A DNA stretch of 64,000 bases from positions 124,001-188,000 of the forward strand of contig VCMS01000096.1 of NCBI GenBank assembly GCA_022539475.1, written 5' to 3'. This document shows positions 1-10,030 of the stretch, piece by piece (position 1 is the first letter of the stretch; every line of letters begins with the position of its first letter). Made by a program: the position numbers and the translations under genes. Under the pieces are notes generated by a model, which saw only the letters and a list, made by a program, of their open reading frames with translations, did not search any database and was not told where the DNA came from. Source of the DNA: Gracilaria domingensis. Lineage: Eukaryota; Rhodophyta; Florideophyceae; Gracilariales; Gracilariaceae.

Positions 1-24
1 ACTTCTATAACTCAAAACAAGAGT

Positions 25-77
25 TTGGAAACCAAATCGCACAACTCAAAACAAGAGATGTGCGATTTGGTTTCCAA
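25..77. repeat. 19-bp perfect fold-back with a repeated loop
   Basis: Positions 25-43 and 59-77 are exact reverse complements (19 bp) around a 15-base loop. The loop sequence is also a direct repeat: the 15 bases at 9-23 recur at 43-57. Transcribed, it would form a stable hairpin. It directly abuts the hAT-like repeat end that follows. Function is unknown. Confidence 0.85.
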
Positions 78-205
78 GCAATTACGCTTAGAAAAAGAGC
101 CAAGCCAAATGTGAGTAAATCTGACTGACTATGAATTTTGAGTAATGACTTTGACGATTGGGTTTGCTCAAAACTCCAGCCACAACTACGGCCCTGGTTT
201 GAAAA
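78..205. repeat. Degenerate hAT-like element end, related to 54917-55037
   Basis: This stretch aligns by eye with 54917-55037. They share the start around GCTTAGA, the middle around GTGACTTTGAC, and an end resembling AGTCACGAATACGGGCCTG. That end is the reverse complement of the terminal inverted repeat of the complete hAT element at 44069-46906. It therefore looks like an old non-autonomous hAT relative or solo end. I could not identify the other terminus or a target duplication. Confidence 0.5.
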
Positions 206-1164
206 CGAGTGCTTTGTTGCCGACCTTTGGAACAGAATTATTGCGAGACTTACTGGCTCCGAGAGAGGGCGTAGTTCATGCTTTTCATAATTTGAGTGTT
301 ATAATAATGTGAATGGAATACTATTATTATAAGGGTTCTATATTTACTTAATTTCCATTCATATAAGATTTTCCAGTTTTAATACATTTCTTTTTGAGGT
401 TGCTGCGAAGAAGCAGTCGGTCCTTATCTTCACGGTGTGAAATTCGAAGACTGCCAAATTTATGAAGCTTGAAATTCCGTGCCCAACTCCCAGCGATGAA
501 AGTAAACTGCGATATCTTGTCTAAGTCAAAAAAACGCGATATGACCTCACACAAGAGTCTTGTGAAGGCAGATTTACAACGCTTGGTTGGCGCGTCAGGG
601 GCAGATGCCATTGAATCATGGTTGAGAAATGGGGAGCGACCGAGGGAAGCTGAAAAGACTGAGACGAAGCGCTACCGCCATAATGAGAGCATTAACGGCA
701 GTAGTACTGCCAATGTATAAATCAGTACTTCTTATCCTACCTTTTCCCAAATATTTGGGCTACTGTGACGAAGCAAGTTGTTGAACAATGGAAAAACATA
801 AATTAAAATTATATGCTCAAAATGACAAGAAAAATTTGAATAGCAATGCAAAATAGTACATCTGGAAGTAAAAAATGAATTTTATTGTTTCCAAAGAAAT
901 GATTGTTGTTGTTCCACGTATGCCACACTATTTTGTGAATCGTTCCTGAATTTGAAATGCGTTGCACATTCAAAAAGAGCCATTTTATTCAAAAGGTTTT
1001 TTGAACATTTCTATATTTGAAGTATTCCTGGAAGCTATTAATAGAATTGAATTGTGCGAAACAATGTTTGCATGTCATGCTTGCAGAGCAGCAAACCTTG
1101 TTCTTCAGTACTTGACGCTGAGCAGTCAACAACTACGCTGCATATTCGTTCCCCTTCGTCCAAA
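206..1164. other. Gene-poor AT-rich stretch
   Basis: No recognisable gene was found. An 83-codon frame at 469-720 (+) has charged, lysine-rich content but matches nothing I know and has no supporting context. It could be a remnant or a chance frame. Confidence 0.4.
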
Positions 1165-1815
1165 ATGTCCAATCTGTCGTCGAGCGTCTCAACCATGAGC
1201 CTTCGTCTCTCTTCGTTAATTATCATTGTCTTCGTTTTTCTAGTTTCCACCTGTGTTCCATTCTTGTTCTTAGTGCTAGAACTGCTGGGCTTCCCATATC
1301 TCGCTCCAGCTACCTGCGAGATTCAGAGCGTATCATCATGCAACACATATAACGTATTGGTCATTCCACAAGATGACAATAGAACACCGTTCGAAAAGCA
1401 GGCAATCATTGACCGTGAGGGTGTATGCAGACACTTTGAAAAGTTTCAAAACGTCACGTGCTACTATGGATTCTTCTGTTCATCAAAACACGGAACGCGT
1501 GGCAATTTAAGCACCTTAACCACTGATACTCCAGGAGAACCTTCGGCTGGACCGAGTTTTCGTATGAATAGATGTGAGTCTCTGGTACAATTTCATAGCC
1601 GGAAAAGAGATGCTTCTTCGATCGTTGTGGCTTTTTGCTCTACATATTTAGGAGTATGTGTCGTTTTGTATGGTTATCTTGCTGTCAAAACTGTTTTGAA
1701 CCAGTTATTAGCCGATGACAACAATGTCTGGTACAAAAGGGGTCAACTGCTATTGCAGATGATTTTTCTCGAGGAGCAAAATCAGATAGTCAAGTACTCT
1801 CAAGGACTCTTATAA
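1165..1815 (+). CDS. Predicted two-helix membrane protein with glycosylated loop
   Basis: The family is not recognised. The start is placed at the methionine of MSNLSSSVS because the first hydrophobic segment begins shortly after it; an in-frame upstream ATG at 1054 would add 37 residues. From this start a hydrophobic helix spans about residues 17-43. A cysteine-containing loop of about 100 residues follows, with three N-glycosylation sequons (NRT, NVT, NLS). A second helix (ASSIVVAFCSTYLGVCVVLY) precedes a cytoplasmic-like tail of roughly 45 residues. The likely topology is a short N-terminus, an extracytoplasmic Cys loop and a C-terminal tail. The helix-Cys loop-helix plan resembles the protein at 34147-35626, so a loose family link is possible but unproven. 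The frame is intronless. Confidence 0.55.
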   Translation: MSNLSSSVSTMSLRLSSLIIIVFVFLVSTCVPFLFLVLELLGFPYLAPATCEIQSVSSCNTYNVLVIPQDDNRTPFEKQAIIDREGVCRHFEKFQNVTCYYGFFCSSKHGTRGNLSTLTTDTPGEPSAGPSFRMNRCESLVQFHSRKRDASSIVVAFCSTYLGVCVVLYGYLAVKTVLNQLLADDNNVWYKRGQLLLQMIFLEEQNQIVKYSQGLL

Positions 1816-1996
1816 AGTCTCAGAAGTCAGTCCGAAGCTGTGCGACGCCGTGTTTAATGTAAAAACGAGGACTTTCTGCTGATCGCAACTTCTTTGGCAT
1901 CAGTGTGATGTGATGAACTGGAGGAATAAACTTCAACGCTACTCCTTGACAATTGGTCCTAAATCATTCAAGATTAAAGAAGGCTTTCGAGCTGAC

Positions 1997-2527
1997 TTAC
2001 ACCCCGAGAGGCTTGATAACCATAGCACTTAAGAAAGGGTTCTGCCTACCTTCTATCCTGCGAATCACAACACTGATTTGGCCACCCGCGCTCTCGATGT
2101 CGTCCACTCGGAGGTACAAAGGACTGTTGGCACCAACGGTGGCAAACACATCCAAGCGCTCAAAGTACACCATTCCATTGATTACGACATCAAACTGCCG
2201 CGCGCCGACGAAGAAAGCTGGTAAGTAGGTTTCTGCGAACGCCATTGAGATGGAATAGTTGCCCTCACTTAGGTTGAATCGATAGGAAAGATTTCCCCCG
2301 AAAGCATAACGGTAAGTGGAGTAGATCGGGGCCCACGAAGAGTTCACGGGCACGGTGCCGGGGGGGAGGGCGACAGTAGCGGATGCGCTAGACAACAGGT
2401 CTGATGTCGGATCCTGCACAAAATTGATATCAGGTAGTTCTGGGCCTCCCACGTTGAAAAGGAGAGTTTGAGATTGAACGGTTAATACCAGGGCGAAGAG
2501 CAGCGATGAGAAGCAATACGACTTCAT
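1997..2527 (-). CDS. Secreted malectin-domain protein
   Basis: This 176-residue protein has a clear N-terminal signal peptide (MKSYCFSSLLFALVLTVQSQ), which is why the start is set here although the frame is open further upstream to 2722. The rest fits the malectin carbohydrate-binding fold seen in ER malectin and in the ectodomains of malectin-like receptors: an FNVGG opening, a YSTYRYAFGG stretch, a GNYSI..AFAETY strand, a QFDVVING strand and a closing VVIRRI strand with a hydrophobic end. In the family this domain binds glucose-containing oligosaccharides. With no transmembrane helix or kinase after it, this is probably a small secreted or ER-luminal lectin. It is intronless and appears intact. 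Confidence 0.75.
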   Translation of the reverse strand: MKSYCFSSLLFALVLTVQSQTLLFNVGGPELPDINFVQDPTSDLLSSASATVALPPGTVPVNSSWAPIYSTYRYAFGGNLSYRFNLSEGNYSISMAFAETYLPAFFVGARQFDVVINGMVYFERLDVFATVGANSPLYLRVDDIESAGGQISVVIRRIEGRQNPFLSAMVIKPLGV

Positions 2528-3306
2528 GCTGACGGTTGATGTTGTTGATGTTGGCGGCAAGAGTATTACTGAGGACGAAGCTTGAGGAGATCCAAGGGTA
2601 AGGATAATAGTTGTAGCGCTTGATGACCGGCAGGCAAGAGCAACAAGCCGTGAAGGACGTCTGCGATGCAATAATTTGAGCAAACTATTAGCTTGAGGAT
2701 GTTCATGACTGTGTTTTACCACCGTCTTTGTCGCTTTGATCGCAGTAAGCGAACTGAATTGTTACGGAACACAGGAACGGTGTCAGCAAGAACACGAGTC
2801 TCGCGTGGGTTCACTTGTTGAGGGGGTTTGAAGAAGAATATTACATTGGCCGAAAGAGCCCTTTTCGGAAGAAACGTGGAACTATTTCAAGTCATTTTGC
2901 CTGGGATAAAACTCTTCCTTAGAAGAAGACCAAATCTTAGCGTGCCTACCCTTGGTTGTCCAAGACCCAAGGTGAATTACGAATGATGAAGGGAATCAAG
3001 ATTTGACGTTGCTGTCAACTGGTGAAAAAGATATCCTATTACGCTCGGGGGAGGTCTGTCCCTTGCCCGAAATGATTCTGAGGAAACGAGAGGTAGCCAC
3101 GATTCGAGGAACGCAAGCGAAAAAGTGGTGGTCCCTTTACAGAACAGAGTCAAATTTGATCATGTGGTTATGAACACTCCCAGCCTGCGAGCTAGACAAG
3201 ATTCTTTGAATTGACTAGGTTCAAGCAGGCGTCTACATTGCAATGACTACACTAGAACCAAGCAAGTTGTATTCTGAAGCACTGGTAAGGCGTGACGTGC
3301 ACGTCG
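2528..3306. other. Intergenic region, no gene recognised
   Basis: Upstream flank of the malectin-domain gene and downstream flank of the acetyltransferase gene. The frames here are short and show no domain. Nothing else was seen. Confidence 0.5.
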
Positions 3307-4182
3307 TTACTGCTTCTGAATTGGTCGCGGCTCTCTCCACATGGTGTACAGAGGAGGGCAGCCGGCGCGGGGCGCTTGTATCTGCTGAATGAGCTCGAAA
3401 CCGTGCCGTCGATAAAACGATAGGTTTCGCTGATTCGAGGACTCCAGATAGGCTGGAAGCCGTTCCAAATCGCAATGTTTGAGCATCTCTGCGATGACGG
3501 TGCTGCCGTGGCCTTTTCCCTGATGGTCCTTATGAGTGCCCATGATGAACAGGTACATGTGCGGCTCCTTGGGATGCGCTTGTTCGAGCTGACGCATGGC
3601 AGAGCCCATCAGCAACGCGCGCCAGCCAAAGGTGCGCACCAGCGCGATCATAAACTTGGCACAGTACAGGCCGGTTATCTTCCGATGGCGCGGGTGATGC
3701 CAGATGGCAACGCAGCTGTTGTCGTCGGTGACGTGGATGGTGGTGTGGCCCTTTGGGCGGGACAGCTCTCCATGCAACACGGTTCGGTTGAAGATGAGTG
3801 CCTTCTCGTGCGCGTGCTTCGCATGCGGGCCGTGCAAGTACGTGATCATCGGGTCTTCCTCGAAGGCCGAAGCGATTGTTTCCGCAAGTTGCTCGATGTT
3901 GTTCGGGTCATCGTGCACCAACACGGCGCGAGGGGCGGCAGTCGGCGGCTGCTCTGGTGGTGCAGACGGCTGCGCTTCCTCCGCAGCTGGCGCCTCCTCC
4001 GCGGGCTGCGGTTCCTCCTCCGCGCGCTCCGGCGCGGCGGCGGCGGGCGGCGCCTCGGTGGTGGAGGGCTTGGTGGGCTGCTCACGCGTGAAGACGTGGC
4101 GCACGCGCGCGAAGAACGGCTCGCGGCGCGCGTCGGGCTGTTGCTCTGAATTCATGGCTGACGGCTGCATGTCGGCGCGCAT
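3307..4182 (-). CDS. GNAT-family N-acetyltransferase
   Basis: The C-terminal ~200 residues form a GNAT domain. The acetyl-CoA-binding motif A is visible as the strand MYLFIMGTHKDHQ followed by the Q/R-x-x-G-x-G/A-type loop GKGHGS. The end is typical of the family: LPAYLESSNQRNLSFYRRHGFE, in which the Asn/Tyr strand-helix contacts the cofactor. GNAT enzymes transfer acetyl groups to amines; the substrate cannot be read from sequence. The N-terminal ~95 residues are Pro/Ala/Glu-rich and low-complexity. Possible starts are 4278, 4182, 4170 and 4155; 4182 is a compromise. The 4278 start would add an Arg/Ala-rich, acid-free stretch that could be an organelle-targeting peptide. The upstream side carries the G-box repeat at 4333-4633, a probable promoter. 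GC content is high throughout. Confidence 0.75.
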   Translation of the reverse strand: MRADMQPSAMNSEQQPDARREPFFARVRHVFTREQPTKPSTTEAPPAAAAPERAEEEPQPAEEAPAAEEAQPSAPPEQPPTAAPRAVLVHDDPNNIEQLAETIASAFEEDPMITYLHGPHAKHAHEKALIFNRTVLHGELSRPKGHTTIHVTDDNSCVAIWHHPRHRKITGLYCAKFMIALVRTFGWRALLMGSAMRQLEQAHPKEPHMYLFIMGTHKDHQGKGHGSTVIAEMLKHCDLERLPAYLESSNQRNLSFYRRHGFELIQQIQAPRAGCPPLYTMWREPRPIQKQ

Positions 4183-4332
4183 CGCGGTGCGGGGCGGTGC
4201 GGCGGCGGCGACGTGCGGCGCGGCGGCGGCGCGGACGTGGCGCTTTTGACGCGCATTGGCGGCGCGCTGGCGGTGCATGCGCCGTGCAACGCGCGGCGCG
4301 CGCTTCGGCGCGCCGACTTGCACGCGCGTGCA

Positions 4333-4633
4333 GCCGGCGGCCAGATTCGCCACGTGCGCGTGCTGGCGAATCGCGCGCGCGCGAACGGCGCCGTGACGGA
4401 GCAGACTCCACTCGCGGCCGCGTGGCGGAAGTGCACCACGTTTACAACCAAAATAGCGCGACGGAAATGAGTGCCACAACTTGTTCACACATGATTGGCC
4501 ACTCCGTCTGACAGACGCGATCGGTGCATTACACTGCGAAACGAGCCCCACTTGGTGTACAAGCGAACACGTGTTCGACTCGCGTGGGGTGTCCACGTGG
4601 CGAAAGCGCGACCAACTATTCGCTGAAATCTGT
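4333..4633. promoter_or_regulatory. Duplicated G-box segment upstream of the GNAT gene
   Basis: About 300 bp that recurs in the same orientation at 14941-15201 with roughly 80% or more identity by eye. Both copies contain the palindromic G-box CCACGTGG (here 4593-4600) followed by CGAAAGCGCGAC, a second CACGTG-type site about 25 bp before it, and a conserved stretch around CACAACTTGTTCACAC. The position just outside the start of the minus-strand acetyltransferase gene suggests promoter sequence that was duplicated or spread. A transposon end is an alternative. Confidence 0.5.
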
Positions 4634-5625
4634 GCCTGTGGCACAGCTACGAATTCGGCCCCGAAAGTTACACGTCCTACAATTTTCACACGGACTGAAA
4701 TATTGTCGAAAATTAATGCTTAAAAGTTTCTCAAGAAATTGCAACTTCTTGATACTTAAAACAACCTGAATTTCCTATTTTCCCGCGTCTTCCGGGGAGT
4801 TTTGTGACTGAGTTTGCGCTGTCTGTGACTTGTTTGAGCTGGTTTGAGCTGGAGGGGCACGGATGACAAGCATTGGTGAGAGTCGCGAACAAGACTGCTA
4901 TGTGTGAGCTTCTTGCAATCGAACGTAACTGGTTGGTTTACGCCAGTGTATTTGTACGTACACTTGTCATGGTTCTTTCGTTGAAGGCAGCGAACTGTGG
5001 TTATGCTGTAAGTCCCCTTACTCGAGCAAGTTGCTCCGTGCATCTTGTTGTTGTCGAATACAGCATACTTCTGACAAGGCCGTTGGATCATGACATATCG
5101 TTCATGGGTAACCGCTTATTGGATGCTCCTCAAAACTCAAGACTGCTCTCGTATTGCAACCTGGCATGCACCGCCAACTCCGCACCCTCCAAGTAAGGTG
5201 CGTTCCAGTCAGCGCCGTCGTGCTCATCCACAACAAATCCCGGGGAGGAGAGCAAGGTCGCCAGGTCCCCACAAAAGCGTGCACATCCTGTGGAACGCCT
5301 GTTCGCGCTCCTGTTCTTCGCTAAACGAGCTCCGAACGCCATCTGGCTTCTCACCATCTCATTATTTCGCTGTATTGTACTGCTTGCTCGCTGTGGGTAC
5401 GAGAAAGGCCTCCATTCGTTAACTTCAATCATCTTTGCAACCGAGTGCAGGAGTACTGTTGTTCAAAGCCATTTGCGCACAAGTGAAGAGCCCAAGCTAG
5501 ACAGTGAAAGCGTTCGTGCTCGCACGCTGTACTTTGATGTGCGTGCGGTTGAACTCTCGCTGTCGTTCTTCCATCAGCTAATTCCCATTGCATAACCTCC
5601 TTTTTCTCAACGCTACCGATTTAGC
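4634..5625. other. Intergenic region before the NB-ARC gene
   Basis: About 1 kb with no convincing gene. Several short frames overlap here without domains, signal peptides or codon patterning. The proximal part presumably holds the promoter of the gene starting at 5626; I see no clear TATA box. Confidence 0.4.
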
Positions 5626-8600
5626 ATGAGCGTGAGCTTGATTTCTCCCATACTCAAGGTGGCCGAAAAGCTTGAGACCACCGTCAATAAGTTCTATGAA
5701 CGTGGTGATATTACCGAAGACAACAACAAGGTACTTCGTCGTCTAAAACGGAAATATGCAGACGCTGTGATCTTGCTTGGGAGACTTGAAACACTTTCTA
5801 CCGCCGACTACGTCACCAAAACTAGACTAGATCAGTACAAAGCGACGTTAGAGGAGGATATGGATAATCTCAGATCTTGGGAAGACCAGATTCCCGGCGC
5901 TAAGCGCCGAGACCGAGTGAAACGAATGAAAGAGGTTTTGTGCCAGTGCGAAGAAAATGTGGAAAAGTTCTTCGATTTTCTGGAAAGCAAGATCTCTCCC
6001 ATACTGGACGCTCATAGTTCGCATCAAGACGCGTACATTTCGCGTAATACGGTACCTGTGAATCCGCCAAGACTCATATTGGATTATGACTCACGGACTA
6101 CGGACGAGGGAAAGCTACGCGCTGCGGTGTTAGACGACACAGAAGGGCGGGTGGTTGCGGTTGTGGCTACTGGAAAAGGAGGTGTGGGGAAAACGTGTGC
6201 TTTGAGAGGGCTTGCAGATGAGGCGAAAATCAAAGAAAAGTTCCCTGGAGGCATTCTATACATTCAACTAGGAAACGATGCAACAATATCCACTCTCGTG
6301 AAAGGTATCTCACTCATAGTGGAGGACACGGGAGGATCAAACGTGGCGAGGCTGGTGGGAGGAGCGGAGACTGCAAACGAAGCATCCAGGAAGGCTGCAC
6401 AATGGTTTCACCCTTACACATGCTTACTTTTGGTCGATGATATTTGGGAGCGAAATGGGATTGATTCTGAGGCTTTGCGCATTCTCGGATCTATGGTGAA
6501 CTTCAACAGTAGACTGGTGTATACTACCAGAGACGCGCGTTTTCTTTCTGGAGCTGACCAAGTGGTTGAGTTCATGGAAAAGGAAACGCTCGGCGATCTG
6601 TCGCGCCGGATGTTGATGAAGCATGCTGGTTTCGATGAAAAGAAGAAGCTGGACAAGAAGAACCGGCAGGCGTTTGAAGCAATTCTGGAAATTTGTAGTG
6701 GTCTTCCGTTGGCCTTTGGAATCGCTGGAGGTGCTGTGTTCAAAAATGTACGGCGCAAACGCGGTGGAGAGGAACAGGACGCTTGGTCCGAATTCTATCT
6801 TGATCTACAGTCCAAAAAAGTAGATATGTTTGAAGCTAAAGCTGAAGAGTACGGCCAGCTGCCGAACATTGTGGAAGTTTCACTTTTTGTACTAGACACC
6901 GAGAACGAGAATGAACGGTTCAGCGAGCGATTTCGCTCATTTTGCGTGCTTCAGAAACAGCAGAGGGTAGCTAGTCACGTGCTGCAGAAGCTATGGAACT
7001 TGGAGAACGAGGGGGATGCGAGACGAGTGATTGAAAAATTCGAAGAGGTTTCGATGGTACAAGTAAGTCGAGAAGACGATTGCTTTTTCATCGAAATGCA
7101 CGATTTGATTCTGGATATTGCTATTCGCCGAGCCACTAATCTACACGAGATGCGGGGGTTCTTTCGCACACATGTGAACAACTACGTTTCGGGTGTTCAA
7201 CAGAAGGAGATTAGAGCTGGGTCGATGTGTGCAGAGAGACGAGAAGATCAGGATGCTCAAACTGCGAATGCGGTGCACAATACCGGGAGTGAAAGGAGCT
7301 CCCAAGTATGCGGAATGAAGACATTATTTCGAAGTTTGGGTCGAAAGTGTTTTGGACATGGTGAAGAGCGTAATGGCAATGATGTATTATCGGATGGCCG
7401 CCAAGAGGTGGAAGCTCAAATGACCGCCTCCGGAAACGACATGACGCACACGGTGCAATCACAAGTTGAAGCCGAGGTAGAGGTCAAGGAAGAAGCGGTA
7501 GTAGACGGGAGCGCGCACACTAGTGAAGATCGGGCGACGTGCCATGCGTGGTGGAACGCTGAAGATGATGGGTACATACATAACAATGTGTGTAGAATGC
7601 TTCGCCACGCGGGCTACGTCGACGGACTACTGCGGCTGCTTTCAGAGCCTCAATGGATCGTGAAGCGACTGCTTTCAAGCGGAATCTATGGCGTGGAACA
7701 AGACGTGGGTCACGGAGAAGCAGTGGCGCTGGAGAAACGTTCGCAGTATCCGAAGCGCACTGAACATCTACGCATGCTGAGAAGGGCTGCGAGGCTGAGC
7801 GCCCCGTACGTGAACAACAACCCGCGCGAGGTGTGGTTTCAGCTTCACGGGCGGTTGTTGTGGCACGCCACGCAGAGCGAACTGACGCGTCGTTTCGTGC
7901 ACAGAATAGAAGGTTGTGCGCCGCGACCATGGCTGCAAGCGTCGCTAGGGCTTTTGAAACAAGCCGGTAGCGGCGCATTGGATGTGGTGCAGGGCCCAGA
8001 GGGAGGGCTGGAGGTGTACACCCGTGTTGGGCAGGGAGAAATCCACATCTTAGAGAGTTTACGCACCGACAAATCTCGTAAATTTATGAGAAACAGCTCA
8101 CACAGATGGAAGATCTGGAGTAGCTGTGCGAGAATTGTACGAGATCTCTGTACGAAAATTCGTACAAACCGAGCGGCGTACGAAAACATTCTCGTATGGC
8201 TCTTCATGACATATCTCTGTCCAACCCTCAATACAAACATCAGTGCAGACGCCATGAGCCCACCGGACCCGGCGCAAGTTCCAGCACGAGCCTCTACTGA
8301 TGAGGAGAAAACGTCCATGTCCCCTTCACCGGAGCAAACACGCCTTGAACCACATGAAACTGCAGCAAGACCCTCTTCACAAGCGAAAAATCGTCGGTTT
8401 CGGTTCACTGATACGTACGATCTCTTCCTGCTTCGCGCGGTTCGAAAAGAAGACGCACATGTAGCAAAATGGGGCCACACGGAGACCGCATTTGACAAAG
8501 TGCTCCAGACGTTTCTCTCACAAGTACCTTCCCCGGTATTTCTCTACACAAAAAAGCCGTCAACAAAAACACTGGTAGACCGTTTTAAACGGCTTATAGC

Positions 8601-9297
8601 ACTGAGACGTAGCGCTGTAAAACAAAATGAGTCTGCGAGCAGTATTGCAGAAGTGTTTGGTGAGAAAGAAGAACTCTTAGACGACCTCATTCTGGAAATA
8701 GATGAAAAGGCCGAACAATTACGGGCAGAAAAAGAGCAACAAAATAAGAAGGAGCGGCGATTGATTGAAGCTGGTGAAATTATTCGTATGAGTGCATTGA
8801 AACGAGCGTCAAGAGGTAATAGCAGTGACAGCGAGACGCACAACAAAGCAAATGAAAGACAGAAGCGTGTGCGGCACGATACATCTTCAGGAGACGCAAT
8901 TAGTCAGTACCTAGAAAAGCAAGCGAATATGAGAAACCGAGTAGATACAGAAAGATTGCAAATTGAGCGGGATCGCATGGAAGCTGAGCAAAACAAGTTA
9001 GACACAGAAAGACAGAAGCTTATCACCCTCCAAGCAGAGTCAGTGAAGCGTCTTGAGCTCGCAGAGAAACGGCTGGAGATAGAAAGATCTGAGTCCGAAA
9101 AGCGTTTCAATCTTGAAGTGGAGGAGCGTAATCGACGTTTTGAGCTCGATAAATCTGATCGCGAGCGTCGTTTTGACCTTGAAAAGCAAGAAAGAGACCG
9201 TCGTTATGCACTAGAGAGAGAGGAGCGTATGGTGGCAATGGAGGAGCGAAAACAGTTCATGCATTTAGTGGAAATGCTTAGAAAGAAGAAAGACTAG
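5626..9297 (+). CDS. NB-ARC (NLR/APAF-1-like) protein with Myb/SANT-like coiled-coil tail
   Basis: A 1,223-residue intronless frame. Residues 1-130 are a helical N-terminal domain. The NB-ARC ATPase has its P-loop at about 183-190 (GKGGVGKT), kinase-2/Walker B at 267-275 (LLLVDDIWE), sensor RLVYTTRDARF near 296-306, GLPL near 359-362 and an MHD motif near 490. Residues about 630-830 form the helical linker (WWNAEDDGYIH..., WFQLHGRLLWHA..., RPWLQASLGLLKQAG) that in APAF-1-like proteins leads into a WD40 propeller. Here the frame instead runs through a linker at about 830-880 that looks like translated transposon flank. It ends in a Myb/SANT-like helical domain (about 925-1000) and a long charged coiled coil (about 1030-1215). 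In the family, ATP binding switches NB-ARC proteins for immunity or cell-death signalling. The chimera may be real or a by-product of an insertion; its propeller seems to be at 12720-14183. Confidence 0.8.
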   Translation: MSVSLISPILKVAEKLETTVNKFYERGDITEDNNKVLRRLKRKYADAVILLGRLETLSTADYVTKTRLDQYKATLEEDMDNLRSWEDQIPGAKRRDRVKRMKEVLCQCEENVEKFFDFLESKISPILDAHSSHQDAYISRNTVPVNPPRLILDYDSRTTDEGKLRAAVLDDTEGRVVAVVATGKGGVGKTCALRGLADEAKIKEKFPGGILYIQLGNDATISTLVKGISLIVEDTGGSNVARLVGGAETANEASRKAAQWFHPYTCLLLVDDIWERNGIDSEALRILGSMVNFNSRLVYTTRDARFLSGADQVVEFMEKETLGDLSRRMLMKHAGFDEKKKLDKKNRQAFEAILEICSGLPLAFGIAGGAVFKNVRRKRGGEEQDAWSEFYLDLQSKKVDMFEAKAEEYGQLPNIVEVSLFVLDTENENERFSERFRSFCVLQKQQRVASHVLQKLWNLENEGDARRVIEKFEEVSMVQVSREDDCFFIEMHDLILDIAIRRATNLHEMRGFFRTHVNNYVSGVQQKEIRAGSMCAERREDQDAQTANAVHNTGSERSSQVCGMKTLFRSLGRKCFGHGEERNGNDVLSDGRQEVEAQMTASGNDMTHTVQSQVEAEVEVKEEAVVDGSAHTSEDRATCHAWWNAEDDGYIHNNVCRMLRHAGYVDGLLRLLSEPQWIVKRLLSSGIYGVEQDVGHGEAVALEKRSQYPKRTEHLRMLRRAARLSAPYVNNNPREVWFQLHGRLLWHATQSELTRRFVHRIEGCAPRPWLQASLGLLKQAGSGALDVVQGPEGGLEVYTRVGQGEIHILESLRTDKSRKFMRNSSHRWKIWSSCARIVRDLCTKIRTNRAAYENILVWLFMTYLCPTLNTNISADAMSPPDPAQVPARASTDEEKTSMSPSPEQTRLEPHETAARPSSQAKNRRFRFTDTYDLFLLRAVRKEDAHVAKWGHTETAFDKVLQTFLSQVPSPVFLYTKKPSTKTLVDRFKRLIALRRSAVKQNESASSIAEVFGEKEELLDDLILEIDEKAEQLRAEKEQQNKKERRLIEAGEIIRMSALKRASRGNSSDSETHNKANERQKRVRHDTSSGDAISQYLEKQANMRNRVDTERLQIERDRMEAEQNKLDTERQKLITLQAESVKRLELAEKRLEIERSESEKRFNLEVEERNRRFELDKSDRERRFDLEKQERDRRYALEREERMVAMEERKQFMHLVEMLRKKKD

Positions 9298-10030
9298 GGG
9301 ATATGATTTGGAGAAATGGATAGTATCATACTGTCTGTCCATGAGCCCGTGCGAGATTAATTGAAATGAATGGTACGATGTTAGCGGAGAAGGTAGCGCC
9401 AGAACGGAAGACAAATGCGTAGGTTTAATCACATGAGAAAATGCTTATGTCAAAGGTTTCTAGATTCCTACATGTTTCGTTTCTTCTACCAGTGCGCACG
9501 ACAGTAACTCAACAGATGGCCATGCTCAAAGATAACCTTCAGCTCATCTCCCAATTGGCGGCAAGCACACAGTGCAAATCCCACGGGTCCGGTCACGCCC
9601 GTCCTCGCCATCTCAGATCTGGGATCCAGAACACAGAGCTCGTGTGCTCCGCACGCGTCTAGTTCGTTGATGACTCTCCTCCTCAGTTCCCTTTAAGAGT
9701 CCCCAATTCATTCTGGAAGTTCATTTCATCCGGATTAAGGCTGCAGAATCCTACTAACATATGAGAAGAGAAGTTTCTTCTGGGTCCAAGCCGTGACTTC
9801 CGCAGTGTAGCACTTTCAACATGGGGGCATGCTTCAATTCTAGTGCAGAGGTCAATGAAAAGAGTTCCAATCGATGACGAGGACAACTGGGACACCTAGT
9901 GCCACCTTGAGGAGGCTCGCCACTGCCAGACCGTCAGACAAAACTCCTCCAAACGACGCGCACAACTGGTACGTATAGCTTCAACAGACAGACTGCGTCA
10001 TTTCAATCCCCCCGATCCTCGCCACGTCGT
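9298..10030. other. Non-coding interior of the putative Harbinger block
   Basis: Sequence after the stop of the chimeric NB-ARC gene. No domain-bearing frame and no hairpin stand out. It is presumably 3' flank and transposon interior. Confidence 0.35.
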
